From NCBI GenBank assembly GCA_023416335.1, contig JAEZHY010000119.1, positions 1-16,349 of the forward strand: a stretch of DNA of 16,349 nt. Direction: 5' to 3'. Within the stretch, counting starts at the first letter, position 1. Each line of letters opens with the position of its first letter. Below the pieces are notes generated by a model, which saw only the letters and a list, made by a program, of their open reading frames with translations, had not been told where the DNA came from and did not search any database. The translations under genes and the position numbers were made by a program. Of this stretch, positions 14,557 to 16,349 are shown in pieces. The stretch comes from Pseudomonadota bacterium. GTDB lineage: Bacteria; Desulfobacterota; Syntrophobacteria; Syntrophobacterales; Syntrophobacteraceae.

Positions 14557-15273
14557 CTATTCGACAAGTATCGTTTCACCCGCACGGACTTTCGAACCCG
14601 TGCGGACCTTGATTTCCATTCCATCCTGGGGTGTTATGAGCAGGTCCACCTGGGACCCGATGCGAATCATCCCGAATATCTGGCCGGCTCGGACACGATT
14701 CCCTTCCCCGAAATAGCTGTCGATGCCGCTCACGCTTTTTGCCGCAATCTGAACGACGTAGCAGGAAAGCGGCTTTCCGCGATATACGCCGTCGATTTTG
14801 GTGACGGTCCTTTCATTTTGGACGATGTGTATGCTGCCTTTGTAGAGCGGCAGCTTCTTGAGCAGCGTTCTCAGGTGCATTGCCGCCATGCAGACATTTT
14901 CCGTGAGTGCCGGATAATGGCGGATGAACCCGATTTGCCCGGAAACCGGCGCGCGATTGAAGTGAACATTAAAAGGACTCATAAAGATTCCGATGAGGAT
15001 CTTGGGACGGGCGACGTCCTGCCGGGTGATATCGTTGAGCGTAGCAGCAACGCCGCGTTTTATCGTGAGCACCTCCTCGTATGGTGCCACTTCCCGTGCA
15101 TAGACCACGGTCCCATCGGCAGGACTGAGGATACCGGAGTCTTCCGGGGGAACTTTTCTCGGCGGGTTTCTGAAAAACCAGATGTATCGCCAGTACAGGA
15201 ACAACGAACAGCAAAGTGCGACAAAGCCGAATATGTAAGTTATTGGATGCACGGTTCTTTCGTATACCTCCAT
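14557..15273 (-). CDS. Phosphatidylserine decarboxylase proenzyme
   Basis: Makes phosphatidylethanolamine from phosphatidylserine at the inner membrane. The 238-aa length fits the short Psd type. A hydrophobic segment at about 11-34 anchors it. Family marks are SPADGTVV (50-57), FMSPFNVHFNRAPVSG (97-112) with H104, and GMIRIGSQVDLL (201-212). Self-cleavage between G206 and S207 would leave a 32-residue alpha chain whose Ser becomes the pyruvoyl cofactor; this type uses GS rather than LGST. The start overlaps the end of the methyltransferase gene by 34 bp, with AGGA 6 nt before the ATG, and the PHP-GT gene follows after 10 nt. No pssA gene is in the window. The family is clear; archaetidylserine-type activity cannot be excluded on sequence alone. 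Confidence 0.92.
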   Translation of the reverse strand: MEVYERTVHPITYIFGFVALCCSLFLYWRYIWFFRNPPRKVPPEDSGILSPADGTVVYAREVAPYEEVLTIKRGVAATLNDITRQDVARPKILIGIFMSPFNVHFNRAPVSGQIGFIRHYPALTENVCMAAMHLRTLLKKLPLYKGSIHIVQNERTVTKIDGVYRGKPLSCYVVQIAAKSVSGIDSYFGEGNRVRAGQIFGMIRIGSQVDLLITPQDGMEIKVRTGSKVRAGETILVE

Positions 15274-15947
15274 ACCTCATCCTGCAGAACATGGACGAGC
15301 GCCATGCCGGAAGAGAACGGGAAGTTGATCACTTCGAAATTCTGCTTCTCCTGCCTGATTACCTTCAGCCATTTCTTGACTCCCGAATGGCCGATCAACT
15401 CGCGGACATAGATGTTCGTGTCGTGTAGGAGGATGTAGGAATTCTTGTGAACGTGCTCGAGTGAGCGAAGAAAATCGTGTTTCACGTGCTCATAGGCGTG
15501 ACTGCCGTCAATGAATGCAATATCTATTTCCGGCAATCCCAGATTGTCATAGGACGAGAAGAATTGATCGGAGCGCAGCTTAAAGTGCGTCACAATCTCT
15601 TCTACCCCGAACTGCCTGAAGTGTTCCTGAACCTTCTGAGGCTTGCTCCAGTTGTCAGCTCCGCCGATCGTTTTGAACGGCCCGTTTTTTAGAAGGGAAT
15701 AGGACGGATCGACAAAGGTGAGCGCGCCTCCCCCGTTGTCTTTAATCCCGAGCGCGAAGCAAACGACGCTGAAGCCGAAACCGGATCCTATTACCAGCAG
15801 GTGCCTGGGCCGAAGTGCCCGCACGAGGCCATAATAAAGAAACCCGAAACCCAGGTTCAGGTTTTCGGGTTCTTCGTTGTGCCCCATCGGCTTTGCCCGT
15901 TCCAGAATCTCTTGTAGCAATGCTGTGTTCAGACTAAAGTTCTTCAA
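15240..15947 (-). CDS. Class I SAM-dependent methyltransferase
   Basis: Predicted methyltransferase of 235 aa. The SAM-binding motif I is VIGSGFGFS (52-60), followed by the acidic end of strand 2 in FVDPS (78-82). IDIAFIDGSHAYEHVKHD (141-158) and LLHDT (173-177) are hallmarks of the Methyltransf_24-like group, which often modifies sugars or small molecules. It starts at TTG, with GGAGG about 9-10 nt upstream. No signal peptide or membrane helix is present, so it should be cytoplasmic. It is the first gene of the minus-strand set with psd, PHP-GT and the DksA-like gene, and its stop lies inside psd. A role in modifying a lipid head group or the glycolipid sugar is plausible from context only. 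Confidence 0.82.
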   Translation of the reverse strand: MKNFSLNTALLQEILERAKPMGHNEEPENLNLGFGFLYYGLVRALRPRHLLVIGSGFGFSVVCFALGIKDNGGGALTFVDPSYSLLKNGPFKTIGGADNWSKPQKVQEHFRQFGVEEIVTHFKLRSDQFFSSYDNLGLPEIDIAFIDGSHAYEHVKHDFLRSLEHVHKNSYILLHDTNIYVRELIGHSGVKKWLKVIRQEKQNFEVINFPFSSGMALVHVLQDEVWRYTKEPCIQ

Positions 15948-16349
15948 TCGATAATCCCTCCGTTTTTTTGGTTTGACGGAAGATACCGGAGGAACTTTGC
16001 AGATATGTGACGGGCAGGTTATTTTTCAGTTACGAAGAGGAAAGGCTGGCTATGATGACGAAAACAATAAAATACGAAAATTTTTTAACCACGAAATACA
16101 CGAAAAGCACGAAAAAAACCTTTTGCGAAGAATATTAATATTTCATTACTTATTACGATTGACATATTCAGTCGCAAATCGAAAGATAAATTCCTATCAG
16201 TATTCTTATTTTATTAAATTTCACGTATTTTGTACTACTGTCGGTCGTTTTCTTGTTCTTTTAGCAAGATTTTCATGTTGTCGGTTCTGTAAATCGTCAG
16301 ACATCATTCTCTTAGGTGCACTATAAGCCGAGGGGAACTGAACGGCACT
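15948..16349. other. AT-rich region upstream of the lipid operon
   Basis: I support no gene in these 400 bases. The promoter of the methyltransferase-psd-PHP/GT-dksA set should lie here, but I cannot pick a convincing -35/-10 pair. The right two-thirds is strongly AT-rich and contains the dispersed AACCACGAAAT repeat. An open plus-strand frame (15973-16326) reads straight through the repeat and is most likely spurious. Confidence 0.5.
16085..16120 (+). repeat. Dispersed repeat AACCACGAAAT, plus orientation
   Basis: The segment reads TTAACCACGAAATACACG followed by AAAAGCACGAAAAAAACC, built from short ACGAAA units. The same repeat occurs in opposite orientation at 10791-10826. Its translation contains NHEIHEKHEK, a string seen in many spurious annotated proteins, which marks it as a widespread intergenic repeat. 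Confidence 0.65.

Noticed and set aside
14547..14624. Upstream in-frame start of the PHP-GT protein
   Set aside because: It would overlap psd by 68 bp and add 26 basic residues before the conserved MKVDLHVHS start, which has its own AAAGGA.
14458..15411. 317-codon plus-strand open frame
   Set aside because: Antisense across psd and the PHP domain; an open frame created by GC-rich codon bias.
15973..16326. 117-codon plus-strand open frame
   Set aside because: Reads through the dispersed ACGAAA repeat and gives the typical spurious NHEIHEKHEK string. No ribosome site and AT-rich noise after it.

Overview
The window looks like chromosomal DNA of a Gram-negative, GC-rich bacterium. A deltaproteobacterial (Desulfobacterota, Syntrophobacter-like) host is my best guess. 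This rests on gene style only: a Tat-exported metallophosphoesterase, a solo HicB-like antitoxin, a PHP-glycosyltransferase fusion beside a short phosphatidylserine decarboxylase, and intergenic regions rich in REP-like palindromes. No rRNA, tRNA, CRISPR array or transposase is visible.

Left part (1-4900): mostly small, independent genes. A Tat-dependent calcineurin-like phosphoesterase (330-2240) is followed by a HicB-family antitoxin-like gene with no HicA toxin beside it. Next come a four-helix membrane protein, a small Cys-rich protein, an exported TapB-like protein and a three-helix membrane protein. Several of the gaps hold inverted repeats.

Middle (4900-6950): a visibly AT-richer patch carries an XRE-type regulator. 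Its putative -35 box sits inside a perfect 10-bp-arm inverted repeat, the layout of an autorepressed promoter. A conserved-looking 141-aa protein of unknown function follows on the same strand. The AT-rich patch may have been acquired by transfer.

6950-10153 (minus strand): a complete DnaE-family polymerase of 1067 aa. All three catalytic aspartates are present, but the PHP metal site is degraded. Residues 811-823 are encoded by what looks like a dispersed palindromic repeat inserted in frame.

10154-11676: about 1.5 kb without a convincing gene. It is packed with repeats: several REP-like palindromes, a run of GTCAG motifs spaced at near multiples of one helical turn, an inverted copy of the AACCACGAAAT repeat also found at the right end, and a cluster of five strong stem-loops with a possible alternative pairing.

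Right part (11677-15947): a tight minus-strand gene set, read from high to low coordinates. It encodes a SAM-dependent methyltransferase, phosphatidylserine decarboxylase (34-bp overlap), a PHP-GT4 fusion (10-nt gap) and a DksA/TraR-type zinc-finger protein (29-nt gap). It reads as one operon joining phospholipid synthesis, probable glycolipid synthesis and a transcription or stringent-response factor. The last 400 bases are AT-rich and hold the dispersed AACCACGAAAT repeat but no supported gene.
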